Below are positions 1-7,522 of a stretch of DNA of 21,116 nt, piece after piece; position 1 is the first letter of the stretch, and the number at the start of each line of letters is the position of its first letter. The stretch covers positions 1 to 21,116 of the forward strand of contig SKTN01000394.1 in NCBI GenBank assembly GCA_007117945.1, written 5' to 3'. The notes under the pieces were generated by a model, which saw only the letters and a list, made by a program, of their open reading frames with translations, searched no databases and was not told the origin of the DNA. Source of the DNA: Nitriliruptoraceae bacterium. Lineage in GTDB: Bacteria; Actinomycetota; Nitriliruptoria; Nitriliruptorales; Nitriliruptoraceae. The position numbers and the translations under genes were made by a program.

Positions 1-351
1 GGCGGCGCGTGGTGGTTCCTCCTCGCGGACCGGGAGCCGGCTCCGCCCGCCGACGGCGAGGTGGTGGTGCTCCCTGCGCTGACCACCACCACGGGGAACT
101 CGACCCTGCGCCATGCCCGCATCTCGCTCGGCATCGTGCTGGTCGAGGGCGAGGACCCCGCGGTGGTGGACCGTCAGATCCCCCTGCTGCAGGACGCCCT
201 GCTGCGCGGGGTCGCGGAGATGGACGCCGACCAGCTGCGCAGTCCCGACGGCGCTGACCAGCTCCGCCGCCAGCTCACCGCCGACGCCCACGAGATCTGG
301 GGGGAGGAGGTGGTCCGGCGGGTGATCCTGACCGAGCTGCTCGTGCAGTGA
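1..351 (+). CDS. fliL: FliL, flagellar basal body-associated protein (5'-truncated)
   Basis: The frame is open from the first base of the window to a TGA at 349-351, giving the last 116 residues. The first residues (GGAWWFLL) look like the end of a transmembrane helix. They are followed by a Pro-rich linker and a periplasmic domain with the FliL pattern: a strand with ARISLGIVLVEG, a helix 'VVDRQIPLLQDALLRGV', and a C-terminal 'VVRRVILTELLVQ'. FliL is a single-pass inner-membrane protein around the stator and basal body. The identity is supported by its place directly upstream of fliM, as in many flagellar operons. The N-terminus and the promoter lie outside the window. An 85-base gap separates it from the preferred fliM start. 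Confidence 0.85.
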   Translation, partial: GGAWWFLLADREPAPPADGEVVVLPALTTTTGNSTLRHARISLGIVLVEGEDPAVVDRQIPLLQDALLRGVAEMDADQLRSPDGADQLRRQLTADAHEIWGEEVVRRVILTELLVQ

Positions 352-436
352 CCGTGATCGACGACAGCGCTTGACCCTGCCGGTGACCGGCCGACGGGGA
401 GCGGGAGCTGGAGGCTGCCCCCGTGAGCGTGGTGTC

Positions 437-1459
437 GTGAGCATCGTGACCGATCCCCGGTCCACCTCGGTGTCCGAGGTGGATTTCCGACGCCCCAGCC
501 GGGTCAGTCGTGATGCCATCGTGGCGCTGGAAGCCAACCACGAACTGTTCGCCCGGCGCCTGTCCACGGCGTGGAGCGCCTCGAGCTACGCGGCGCTGGA
601 GGTCGAGCACGTCGCCACGGACCAGCTCTCCCTCGACGACTTCGTGCGCTCCCTGCCCGTGCCGACGGTGCTGGGCGTCGTCCACGTGGCTGCGCTGGAG
701 GCCACCGCCTTCGTGCAGCTGGACATGCCCTTCGCCCTGCTGGTGGTCGAGCGGCTCCTCGGCGGCCCGGGCGACGCGGCGATGGGCGCGATCGACCGGC
801 GACCCACCGAGCTCGAGCAGGCCCTGCTCAGCCACGAGCTCCTCGAGCCGGCCGTGGTCGCGATCGACGAGGCGATGAAGGAGGTGTCGGCCGAGACCTC
901 CGAGCTGCGCAGCGTGGAGATCGCACCACAGCCCCTGCAGCTCGGCTCTCCGGGTGACCTGCTGCTGCTGCTCACCTACCGCGTGGAGATCCGCGGTGAC
1001 CTCCCCGCCCAGGGCCTGGTCACCATCGCCTACCCCGTGGCGCCCCTGGTGCCCCAGCTGGACCGGCTGCTGCTGGGGGGTCGCGCCGGGGACGAGCAGG
1101 TCGAGGACCTCAACGCCTCCCCCCTGGCCGACACGGTGCTGGATGCCACCCTGGACGTCCGGGTGCGGATCGGCGGTACGACCATGGACGCCGGGGTGCT
1201 CGCGGGCCTGCAGCCCGGCGACGTCCTGCGCCTCGATCACCCCGTGGACCGTCCCGCGGACCTGGTGGTGGACGACCGCCACCTGGGGACCGCCCACCTC
1301 GGTAAGCGTGGCCGCAAGGTCGCCGTGCAGATCGCCGAGCCGCCGACCCCACCGCGCGGGGTCGGCCCCGCTGCTCCGGGTGCCCAGGGCCCCACCGCCG
1401 GTGTGAGCGCGCCCGGTACCCACCTGACCGACCACCGCGACGAAGGGATGCGCCGATGA
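437..1459 (+). CDS. fliM: FliM, flagellar motor switch protein
   Basis: FliM forms the rotor switch in the C-ring with FliG and FliN and normally receives CheY-P. The 340-residue protein aligns by eye with FliM from 'DFRRPSRVSRDAIVALEANH' onward. It has the CheC-like middle domain with 'SLPVPTVLGVVHV' and the GGPG motif at about residues 109-112, then a C-terminal SpoA domain at about 225-305 and a Pro/Gly-rich tail. I chose GTG 437 because homology begins shortly after it. GGAGG at 410-414 is rather far upstream. The frame stays open to a TTG at 371, so a longer start is possible. The usual N-terminal EIDALL-type CheY-P peptide is absent under every start. The stop overlaps fliN by four bases (ATGA). 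Confidence 0.9.
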   Translation: MSIVTDPRSTSVSEVDFRRPSRVSRDAIVALEANHELFARRLSTAWSASSYAALEVEHVATDQLSLDDFVRSLPVPTVLGVVHVAALEATAFVQLDMPFALLVVERLLGGPGDAAMGAIDRRPTELEQALLSHELLEPAVVAIDEAMKEVSAETSELRSVEIAPQPLQLGSPGDLLLLLTYRVEIRGDLPAQGLVTIAYPVAPLVPQLDRLLLGGRAGDEQVEDLNASPLADTVLDATLDVRVRIGGTTMDAGVLAGLQPGDVLRLDHPVDRPADLVVDDRHLGTAHLGKRGRKVAVQIAEPPTPPRGVGPAAPGAQGPTAGVSAPGTHLTDHRDEGMRR

Positions 1460-1767
1460 GCGCCGAAGCCGCTGCACACGTCGACCTGCCCGACCTCACC
1501 ACCGGTGCAGGTCCCGGGGCCCCCGGGGACCTGTCCCTGCTGGGCGACGTGGCGCTGACCGTGACCGTGGAGCTCGGGCGGGTCCGCCTGCCGCTGCGCG
1601 ACCTCCTGCGCCTGCAGGAGGGCAGCCTCGTGGAGCTCGACCGGCTCGCCGGCGCGCCCGTGGACGTGCTCGCCAACGGCACCCCCGTCGCCCGGGGCGA
1701 CGTGGTCGTGGTCGGTGACGAACTGGGGGTGCGCATCTCCGAGCTGATCAGCCGGGGCGTGTCGTGA
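1456..1767 (+). CDS. fliN: FliN, flagellar motor switch protein
   Basis: This 103-residue protein has a variable N-terminus and one SpoA domain at about residues 28-100. It includes the family pattern 'VALTVTVELGRVRLPLRDLLRLQ', 'GSLVELDRLAGAPVDVLANG' and 'ARGDVVVVGDELGVRISELI'. FliN dimers build the lower C-ring with FliM and dock the FliH/FliI export ATPase complex. Its length matches short FliN proteins, and there is no CheC-like (FliY) domain. The ATG at 1456 overlaps the fliM stop as ATGA. Its own stop overlaps the fliO start as GTGA at 1764-1767, so fliM, fliN and fliO look translationally coupled. Confidence 0.93.
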   Translation: MSAEAAAHVDLPDLTTGAGPGAPGDLSLLGDVALTVTVELGRVRLPLRDLLRLQEGSLVELDRLAGAPVDVLANGTPVARGDVVVVGDELGVRISELISRGVS

Positions 1768-2309
1768 TCGACTCGCCCCTGCTGCTGCTGGTGGTGATGG
1801 CCCTGATCGCGGCCATCCCCCTGGCGCTGCGCCGCCACCGCGCCACCCAGCCCGACGGGCTGCGGGTGCTGTCACGCACCGCGCTGTCCCGCAGCGCCGT
1901 GGTGGCCGTGGTCGGCGTGGGCGAGCGCCGCCTGCTGGTCGGCGCGGGCGATCAGGGCGTGCACCTGATCGCCGACGTCACGGGGGTCGACGACCTCGAT
2001 GTCGCCGCTGCCGGCCCGACCGCGGACACCACGACCACGACCACCACCACCGCCACGGACGCGGACGCCCTCGCCGGGCTGCGGTTCGCCGCTGCGCCCC
2101 GCACCACCCTCCCGCTCGGCCGCACGGACGCGGTCGGCACGACCCCCGCCGGGGTGCGCCTGGACGACGACGCGCTGGGCGCGCTCGTCGCCGGTACCGC
2201 TCCCGCCACCACCGCAGGGCCAAGGATCGGCCTCGTCGACCGTCTCCGCGCGATGACGGTCCGCACCCCCACCCAGGGGAGGCCCTTCCATGTCCCGCTC
2301 CGTCGCTAG
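1764..2309 (+). CDS. fliO: FliO, flagellar export apparatus assembly protein
   Basis: The 181-residue protein has one N-terminal membrane helix at about residues 4-22. A small beta-rich cytoplasmic domain follows, with 'LRVLSRTALSRSAVVAVVGVGERRLLVG', the typical FliO pattern (basic stretch, then VxxV, then RxLLVG). FliO helps FliP assemble into the export gate. The domain is followed by a Thr run ('TTTTTTTT') and a long low-complexity tail. The call rests on this fold pattern plus the fixed position between fliN and fliP. GTG 1764 overlaps the fliN stop by four bases. The last 20 bases overlap the start of fliP, whose ribosome binding site lies inside this gene. Confidence 0.85.
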   Translation: MIDSPLLLLVVMALIAAIPLALRRHRATQPDGLRVLSRTALSRSAVVAVVGVGERRLLVGAGDQGVHLIADVTGVDDLDVAAAGPTADTTTTTTTTATDADALAGLRFAAAPRTTLPLGRTDAVGTTPAGVRLDDDALGALVAGTAPATTAGPRIGLVDRLRAMTVRTPTQGRPFHVPLRR

Positions 2310-3141
2310 CTCGACGCGCGCCCGCTGCACCGCGCTCGTCCTGCTCCTGGCCGCCCTGCTGGCGCTGGGCGCGAGCGTCGGCGCGGGCGCCTCCTGGGCC
2401 CAGGAGATCGCCGACGTCCTGCCGCCCGAGGCGCCCAGCCCGCCCGCCCTGCCCGCCCCACCAGCGGTCGAGGCGCCCGGTGGCGTGACCATCAGCGTGG
2501 AGGACGACCCCGGTCTGTCCCGCACCGTCACCACGGTGCTGCTGCTGACCGTGGCAGCCGTCGCGCCGATGATCCTGCTGCTGATGACCACCTTCACCCG
2601 GTTCGTGGTGGTGCTCGGCCTTGCCCGTCAGGGCCTCGGCCTCCAGGCCGTCCCGCCGGCGCAGGTGCTCATCGGCCTCGCGCTGTTCCTGAGCCTGTTC
2701 TCCATGCAGACCACCTTCAGCGAACTGAACGAGGTGGCCGTCCAACCCCTCCTGGCGGGCGAGGTGGACGCGCTGCAGGCCGCAGAGCTCGGCTACGAGC
2801 CGATGCGCGAGTTCATGCTGGCCCAGACCGACGAGGATGACCTCAGGATGTTCCTCGAGCTCCAGGGCGCCGACGCCCCGGAGACCTCCGCCGACATCGG
2901 TCCCACGGCCCTGATCCCCGCTTTCGTCATCTCCGAGCTCCGCACGGCCTTCACCATCGGCTTCATGGTGTTCGTGCCCTTCCTGATCATCGACCTGGTC
3001 GTGGCGGCGGTGCTGATGTCGCTCGGCATGGTGATGCTCCCGCCGATCTTCGTGTCCCTGCCGCTGAAGCTGTTGCTGTTCGTGCTGGTGGACGGGTGGA
3101 GCCTGCTGTCCCGCTCGCTGGTCGGCTCGGTGATCGGGTGA
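2290..3141 (+). CDS. fliP: FliP, flagellar type III export gate protein
   Basis: FliP is a core membrane subunit of the FliPQR export gate. The 283-residue protein starts with a cleavable signal peptide (about residues 1-37, ending ASWAQ), as is usual for FliP, followed by a Pro-rich spacer. Family motifs follow: 'MTTFTRFVVVLGLARQGLG', 'PPAQVLIGLALFLSLF', 'LIPAFVISELRTAF', 'FLIIDLVVAAVLMSLGMVML' and 'PLKLLLFVLVDGW'. The ATG at 2290 has a strong Shine-Dalgarno (AGGGGAGG, 2275-2282, 7-base spacer) that lies within fliO. The stop is four bases before the fliQ GTG. Confidence 0.97.
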   Translation: MSRSVASSTRARCTALVLLLAALLALGASVGAGASWAQEIADVLPPEAPSPPALPAPPAVEAPGGVTISVEDDPGLSRTVTTVLLLTVAAVAPMILLLMTTFTRFVVVLGLARQGLGLQAVPPAQVLIGLALFLSLFSMQTTFSELNEVAVQPLLAGEVDALQAAELGYEPMREFMLAQTDEDDLRMFLELQGADAPETSADIGPTALIPAFVISELRTAFTIGFMVFVPFLIIDLVVAAVLMSLGMVMLPPIFVSLPLKLLLFVLVDGWSLLSRSLVGSVIG

Positions 3142-3145
3142 TGCC

Positions 3146-3421
3146 GTGAGCGACGCGCAGGTCATCGACATCATCACCGAGGCGATGCTGGTCGCCAGCC
3201 AGCTCGCCGGCCCGCTGTTGATCGTGGCCCTGGCCGTGGGTGTCTTCGTCTCCCTGCTCCAGACCGTCACCCAGATCCAGGAGATGACGCTCAGCTTCGT
3301 GCCGAAGGTGGTCGGCATCGCCCTGGTCTTCGTCATCGGTGGCAACTGGATGCTGCGCCAGGTCGTCACCTTCACCGAGCGGCTGTGGAGCAGCATCCCC
3401 ACCTACATCATCGGTGGCTGA
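3146..3421 (+). CDS. fliQ: FliQ, flagellar type III export gate protein
   Basis: The 91-residue protein has two membrane helices (about residues 13-38 and 52-72) and the length expected for FliQ (near 90). The family pattern 'GPLLIVALAVGVFVSLLQTVTQIQEMTLSFVPK' is clear, quoted here in part: the TQIQEMTLSFVPK segment is highly diagnostic. FliQ packs around FliP/FliR in the export gate. The GTG start at 3146 is four bases after the fliP stop. An ATG at 3141 is out of frame and meets a stop after two codons. The stop codon is three bases before the fliR GTG. Confidence 0.96.
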   Translation: MSDAQVIDIITEAMLVASQLAGPLLIVALAVGVFVSLLQTVTQIQEMTLSFVPKVVGIALVFVIGGNWMLRQVVTFTERLWSSIPTYIIGG

Positions 3422-3424
3422 GCC

Positions 3425-4219
3425 GTGGACGTCCCCGCGATCTCCGCGCTCACGATCGACCCCGGCTGGGTGACGGGTGCCATCCTGGCCGTCACCCGGG
3501 TGGCGGCCTTCATCGTGCTGTTCCCCCTGCTCGGGCGCACCATGCCACCCACCGCCCGACTGGCCTTCGCCGTCGCGATCGGCCTCGCCCTGGCGCGTCC
3601 CGTACCGGCGCTGCTGGAGGTCGGGGACCTGGTGGCTGCCGCCGCCATCAACCTCGCCGTGGGGGCGGCGCTGGGGTGGCTGGTGGGGCTGGTGCTGCAC
3701 ACCTTCGCCGTGGCCGGTGGGATCCTCGACCTGGTCTCCGGGCTGATGGTCTCCCAGGTCTTCGACCCCCTGATGGGCCAGAGCGGCGGGGTCTGGACCC
3801 GGATGTTCAACCTGGTCGGCATGACCCTGTTCGTGGTGATCGGCGGCCTGGGGCTGATCGTCACCGCGCTGTTCGCCTCCGTCGAGGTGATCCCGCTGAC
3901 CGCCACCCTGGCGCCCGTCGGGGGGCTGGGGGAGTTCGCCATCACCCAGGTCTCGCGGGTGGTGCGCGCCGGGGTCGAGCTGGCCCTGCCGATCATGGGC
4001 GTGATGCTGATGCTGGAGCTCGCGCTCGGTCTGGCGGCCCGCTTCGCCCCGCAGGCCAACGTGTTCCTCCTGGGCCTGCCCGCCAAGCTGCTCACCGCCA
4101 TCACCGTGGTGGGCAGCGCGTGGGTGCTGTTCCCCGAGCTGATGGATCAGATCCAGTCCGGCTTCGCCCGCGACGTCCAGGTCGTGCTGCGGGGGCTGAC
4201 CGCGGGGGCTGCCGGCTGA
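3425..4219 (+). CDS. fliR: FliR, flagellar type III export gate protein
   Basis: The 264-residue polytopic membrane protein has the FliR signature. The N-terminal helix contains 'AVTRVAAFIVLFPLLGRTMP' and 'ARLAFAVAIGLALA'. A central 'EYxxG'-like region is replaced by 'GALGWLVGLVLHTFAVAGGI', then 'GLMVSQVFDPLMGQSGGVW' and a C-terminal 'ANVFLLGLPAKLLTAITVV'. FliR closes the FliPQR channel and binds FlhB. The GTG at 3425 follows the fliQ stop by three bases. A 124-base gap, long for this operon, separates it from flhB. No fliR-flhB fusion is present. Confidence 0.95.
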   Translation: MDVPAISALTIDPGWVTGAILAVTRVAAFIVLFPLLGRTMPPTARLAFAVAIGLALARPVPALLEVGDLVAAAAINLAVGAALGWLVGLVLHTFAVAGGILDLVSGLMVSQVFDPLMGQSGGVWTRMFNLVGMTLFVVIGGLGLIVTALFASVEVIPLTATLAPVGGLGEFAITQVSRVVRAGVELALPIMGVMLMLELALGLAARFAPQANVFLLGLPAKLLTAITVVGSAWVLFPELMDQIQSGFARDVQVVLRGLTAGAAG

Positions 4220-4274
4220 CGGTGCCGTTGGCCGGAGTGCTTGAGCGCGTGCTCACCGTGCCGACGGGGCAGGA

Positions 4275-4294
4275 CGTGTGGACGGATCCACACG
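4275..4294 (+). repeat. Hairpin in the fliR-flhB gap
   Basis: Positions 4275-4282 (CGTGTGGA) are perfectly complementary to 4287-4294, leaving a 4-base loop (CGGA). It lies in the 124-base spacer between fliR and the preferred flhB start, about 50 bases before the start codon. There is no T-tract, so it does not look like a standard terminator. It could shape mRNA processing or flhB translation, but this is inference. Confidence 0.4.
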
Positions 4295-4343
4295 AGGTGC
4301 CCAGCCCACGGACGGCGCAGGTGCGACGATCCGTGGTGGTCGA

Positions 4344-5447
4344 GTGAGCGCGAAGGACGGCAGGTCCGAGAAGGCCACGCCGCAGCGCCGGAAGAAGGCG
4401 CGCGACGAGGGCCAGGTCCCCCGTAGCCAGGAGGTGGCTGTGGCGGGATCCTTCCTCGCGTTGGTCGGGGTGATGGCCATCGGTGGCGGGTGGATGATCG
4501 ACCACGCCATGGCCGAGGTCCGCCAGATCTACGCCACCGCGGCCGCCGACGGCGCCATGGGGGCGATCCCGATGCGCGCCTTCACGCTGTTCTTCGTCCT
4601 GGCCGGTCCCTTCCTGTTCGCCGCCGCCGTCACCGGCACCGCCGCTGGTGTGGCGCAGGTGGGGGTGAAGTGCAACATCAAGCTCGCCAAGCCCAAGGCC
4701 AAGCACCTGTCGCTGAAGAAGGGGCTGGAGAAGTTCAAGCCCAAGATGATGGCCTGGGAACTGGCCCGCACGATCCTCAAGCTCGGCGCGGTGTTCGGGG
4801 TGGTGTGGCCCACCATCTCCGCGTGGCGTGAGCACATCCAGAACGACCGCACCCTGGCCGGTGCCATCGAGCGGCTCACCGGCGCCTACGGCGGGATCAT
4901 CATCCGGGCCGCCATCCTGGCCCTGATCATCGCCGCCCTGGATTTCGCCTTCCAGAAGCAGAAGAACGAGAAGCAGATGATGATGTCCCACCGGGACATC
5001 AAGCGCGAGTTCCGCGACAGCGAGGGCGACCCCTACCAGAAGGCCGCCCGCAAGCAGCGTGCCGCGGAGTTCACCCGCAACCGGATGCTGCACGACGTCG
5101 CCACCGCCGACGCGGTGGTGGCCAACCCCACCCACCTCGTCGTCGCCCTGCGCTACGACCCCACCGAGGGTGCGCCGCGGGTTATCGCCAAGGGCGCGGA
5201 CCACCTCGCCACGCGCATCAAGGACATCGCCCGGCGCAGCGGCGTGCCCGTGACCACCGACGTACCCCTGGCCCGGGCGCTGTTCACGCAGTGCAAGGTC
5301 GGCCAGCACGTGCCCGTGGAGCTCTACCAGGCCGTCGCCGTGGTGCTGGCGGCCGCCTACCGGCGCACGGGCCGCTCGCCCGGCAGCCGCATCCCTGAGC
5401 GTGCCGCCCGCGGCCGCCGCACCGTCCGACTCGGAGGTGCCGCATGA
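4344..5447 (+). CDS. flhB: FlhB, export gate and substrate-specificity switch protein
   Basis: FlhB wraps the FliPQR gate and switches export from rod/hook to filament substrates by autocleavage. The 367-residue protein has the classic N-terminus 'EKATPQRRKKARDEGQVPRS', four membrane helices, and a cytoplasmic domain with the autocleavage motif NPTH at residues 261-264 ('VVANPTHLVVALRY'). 'GVPVTTDVPLARALF' and 'VPVELYQAVAVVL' follow. GTG 4344 is preferred because family homology begins immediately after it. No good Shine-Dalgarno is visible, and the frame also offers a GTG at 4278. A basic tail of about 30 residues follows the conserved domain. The stop overlaps the flhA ATG (ATGA). Confidence 0.96.
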   Translation: MSAKDGRSEKATPQRRKKARDEGQVPRSQEVAVAGSFLALVGVMAIGGGWMIDHAMAEVRQIYATAAADGAMGAIPMRAFTLFFVLAGPFLFAAAVTGTAAGVAQVGVKCNIKLAKPKAKHLSLKKGLEKFKPKMMAWELARTILKLGAVFGVVWPTISAWREHIQNDRTLAGAIERLTGAYGGIIIRAAILALIIAALDFAFQKQKNEKQMMMSHRDIKREFRDSEGDPYQKAARKQRAAEFTRNRMLHDVATADAVVANPTHLVVALRYDPTEGAPRVIAKGADHLATRIKDIARRSGVPVTTDVPLARALFTQCKVGQHVPVELYQAVAVVLAAAYRRTGRSPGSRIPERAARGRRTVRLGGAA

Positions 5448-7522
5448 GCGCCACGGCCACCCGCAAGCCCGCCGGCACGATGCTGACGCGCACCGCCGTG
5501 CCCGTGGTGCTGGTCGGGGCCGTGGTCGCCATGGTGGTGCCGATGCCGCCGCAGCTGCTCGACATGCTGCTGGCCACCAACCTCGCCTTCGCGCTCGTGA
5601 TCCTGCTCGCGGTGCTGACCCTGCGCGACACCCTGGACCTGTCCACCTTCCCCTCCCTGATCCTGATCACCACCCTGATGCGGCTGGCGCTGAACGTGTC
5701 CTCCACCCGGCTGATCCTGCTGGACGGCTACGCCGGCAAGGTGATCGACACCTTCGGCCAGTTCGTGGTCGGTGGCTCCGTGGTCGTCGGTCTGGTGGTG
5801 TTCCTGATCCTGGTGGTGATCCAGTTCGCGGTGATCACCGCCGGTGCCGGCCGTGTCGCCGAGGTGGGCGCCCGCTTCGCCCTCGACGCGATGCCGGGGA
5901 AGCAGATGGCCATCGACGCCGATCTGGCCGCCGGGCAGATCGACGAGAAGGAGGCCAAGGAGCGTCGGACCCGCATCGCGCGGGAGTCCGACTTCTACGG
6001 TGCGATGGACGGTGCTTCGAAGTTCGTCAAGGGCGACGCGATCGCCGGCATCGTGATCGTGGCCATCAACCTCGTCGGTGGCCTCATCATCGGCATCACG
6101 ATCCAGGGCATGGCCGCCGCCGAGGCCGCCGCCACCTACTCCCTGCTCACCGTGGGCGACGGGCTGGTGTCCCAGATCCCCGCGTTGATGATCTCCACGG
6201 CCACGGGTCTGCTCGTCTCCCGCGTCGACGATGACGACGACCTCGGCCCGGTGGTGGGACGGCAGCTGTTCGCCGAGCCGCGTGCGCTGCGCATCGCCGC
6301 CCTGGTGCTCGGCATGATCGGCCTGATGCCGGGGCTGCCGAAGCTCCCCTTCGCCCTGCTGGTCGCCGGCCTGCTGGTGGCAGCCGCCCGCACCGCCGCG
6401 GCGCAGCAGGTGGACGAGGTCGAGGAACGCGTGGCCGAGGCCCAGGCCGTCGAGCTCGACCCCGACGACCCGCGGGCGCTGATCGACCGCATGCGCGTCG
6501 AGCCGCTGGAGCTCCACCTCGCCTACGACGTGCTCGACCTCACCGACGTGGAGGCCGGCGGCGACCTGCTCCAGCGGGTCAAGGCCCTGCGCCGCCAGAT
6601 CGCCGATGAGCTGGGCGTGGTGATGCCCTTCGTGCGCACCAGCGACGACGTGATGCTCGAGCCCGCCAGCTACCGGGTGCTCGTCCACGGTGTCGAGGTG
6701 GCACGGGGGACCGCACCGCGTGACCGGGTGCTGGCCCTGCCCGCCGGCGATGACGCCGACCTCGGTGGTGTCCCCGGTGAGGAGACGATCGAGCCGGTGT
6801 TCGGGCTGAAGGCCTACTGGGTGCCCCACGAGGCCCGCAGTCGGGTCACCGCCACGGGCGCCACGGTGGTGGACCGCTCCGCGGTGGTGGTCACCCACCT
6901 CGCCGAGGTGGTCCGCGACCACGCCGACGACCTGCTCACCCGCCAGCAGGTACAGCAGCTGGTGGAGTCGCTGCGCATGGACGAGCCGCTGCTGGCCGAC
7001 GAGGTGGGTACCGAGAGCCTGCCGATGGCCCTGCTGCACGACGTGCTGCGCCAGCTGCTGGCCGAGCGGGTCCCGATCCGCGACCTGGCCCGCATCGTGG
7101 AGGCCGTCGCCAACCGCGCCCGGGAGACCCGCAACATCGAGCAGCTGGTCGCCGCCGCCCGCGTCGCCGTCGGTGCCGCGATCGTCGCCCGCCTCGCCCC
7201 CCGCGGCGACCTGTCCGTCATCACCATCGCACCGGAGCTCGAGGGAGAGCTCCACGAGCGGGTGCGTGACCTCGACGGGACCCTACAGCTCGCCCTCGAG
7301 CCGGAGCGCCTCGCCCCGCTGCTCGCCCAGACCGCCCAGCTCGCCGACGGCGCCGGTGGGGCCCCCACCGCCGTGGTGGTCGGTCAGCTGCTGCGCCGCC
7401 CCCTGCGCCGCGCCCTGCTCGCGGCCGGACTCGACCTGCCGGTGCTCGCCTACAACGAGCTGCCCGGCCACCTGCACCTCAACGTGATCGGAGCCGTCGG
7501 TGCCCAGACTGTCGACGCCTGA
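5444..7522 (+). CDS. flhA: FlhA, flagellar export gate protein
   Basis: FlhA is the largest gate subunit. Its membrane part conducts ions for export and its cytoplasmic nonamer ring docks chaperone-substrate complexes. The 692-residue length is typical. The N-terminal half has about eight membrane helices with 'LLATNLAFALVILLAVL', 'STFPSLILITTLMRLALN' and the FHIPEP signature 'ARFALDAMPGKQMAIDADL' at about residues 143-161, including the conserved Asp of the 'MAIDADL' loop. The C-terminal cytoplasmic domain (from about 335) has 'EPVFGLKAYWVPHEAR' and 'HLAEVVRDHADDLLTRQQVQ'. The ATG at 5444 overlaps flhB by four bases. The last 23 bases overlap the next gene. Confidence 0.97.
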   Translation: MSATATRKPAGTMLTRTAVPVVLVGAVVAMVVPMPPQLLDMLLATNLAFALVILLAVLTLRDTLDLSTFPSLILITTLMRLALNVSSTRLILLDGYAGKVIDTFGQFVVGGSVVVGLVVFLILVVIQFAVITAGAGRVAEVGARFALDAMPGKQMAIDADLAAGQIDEKEAKERRTRIARESDFYGAMDGASKFVKGDAIAGIVIVAINLVGGLIIGITIQGMAAAEAAATYSLLTVGDGLVSQIPALMISTATGLLVSRVDDDDDLGPVVGRQLFAEPRALRIAALVLGMIGLMPGLPKLPFALLVAGLLVAAARTAAAQQVDEVEERVAEAQAVELDPDDPRALIDRMRVEPLELHLAYDVLDLTDVEAGGDLLQRVKALRRQIADELGVVMPFVRTSDDVMLEPASYRVLVHGVEVARGTAPRDRVLALPAGDDADLGGVPGEETIEPVFGLKAYWVPHEARSRVTATGATVVDRSAVVVTHLAEVVRDHADDLLTRQQVQQLVESLRMDEPLLADEVGTESLPMALLHDVLRQLLAERVPIRDLARIVEAVANRARETRNIEQLVAAARVAVGAAIVARLAPRGDLSVITIAPELEGELHERVRDLDGTLQLALEPERLAPLLAQTAQLADGAGGAPTAVVVGQLLRRPLRRALLAAGLDLPVLAYNELPGHLHLNVIGAVGAQTVDA

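Noticed and set aside
4241..4426. Small frame in the fliR-flhB gap
   Set aside because: It overlaps flhB in another phase, is Arg/Pro/Gly-rich and has no recognisable features.
1978..7255. Long - strand open frames opposite fliO-fliP and flhA
   Set aside because: They are shadows of strongly conserved flagellar genes, with low-complexity His/Gly/Gln-rich translations and no start signals.
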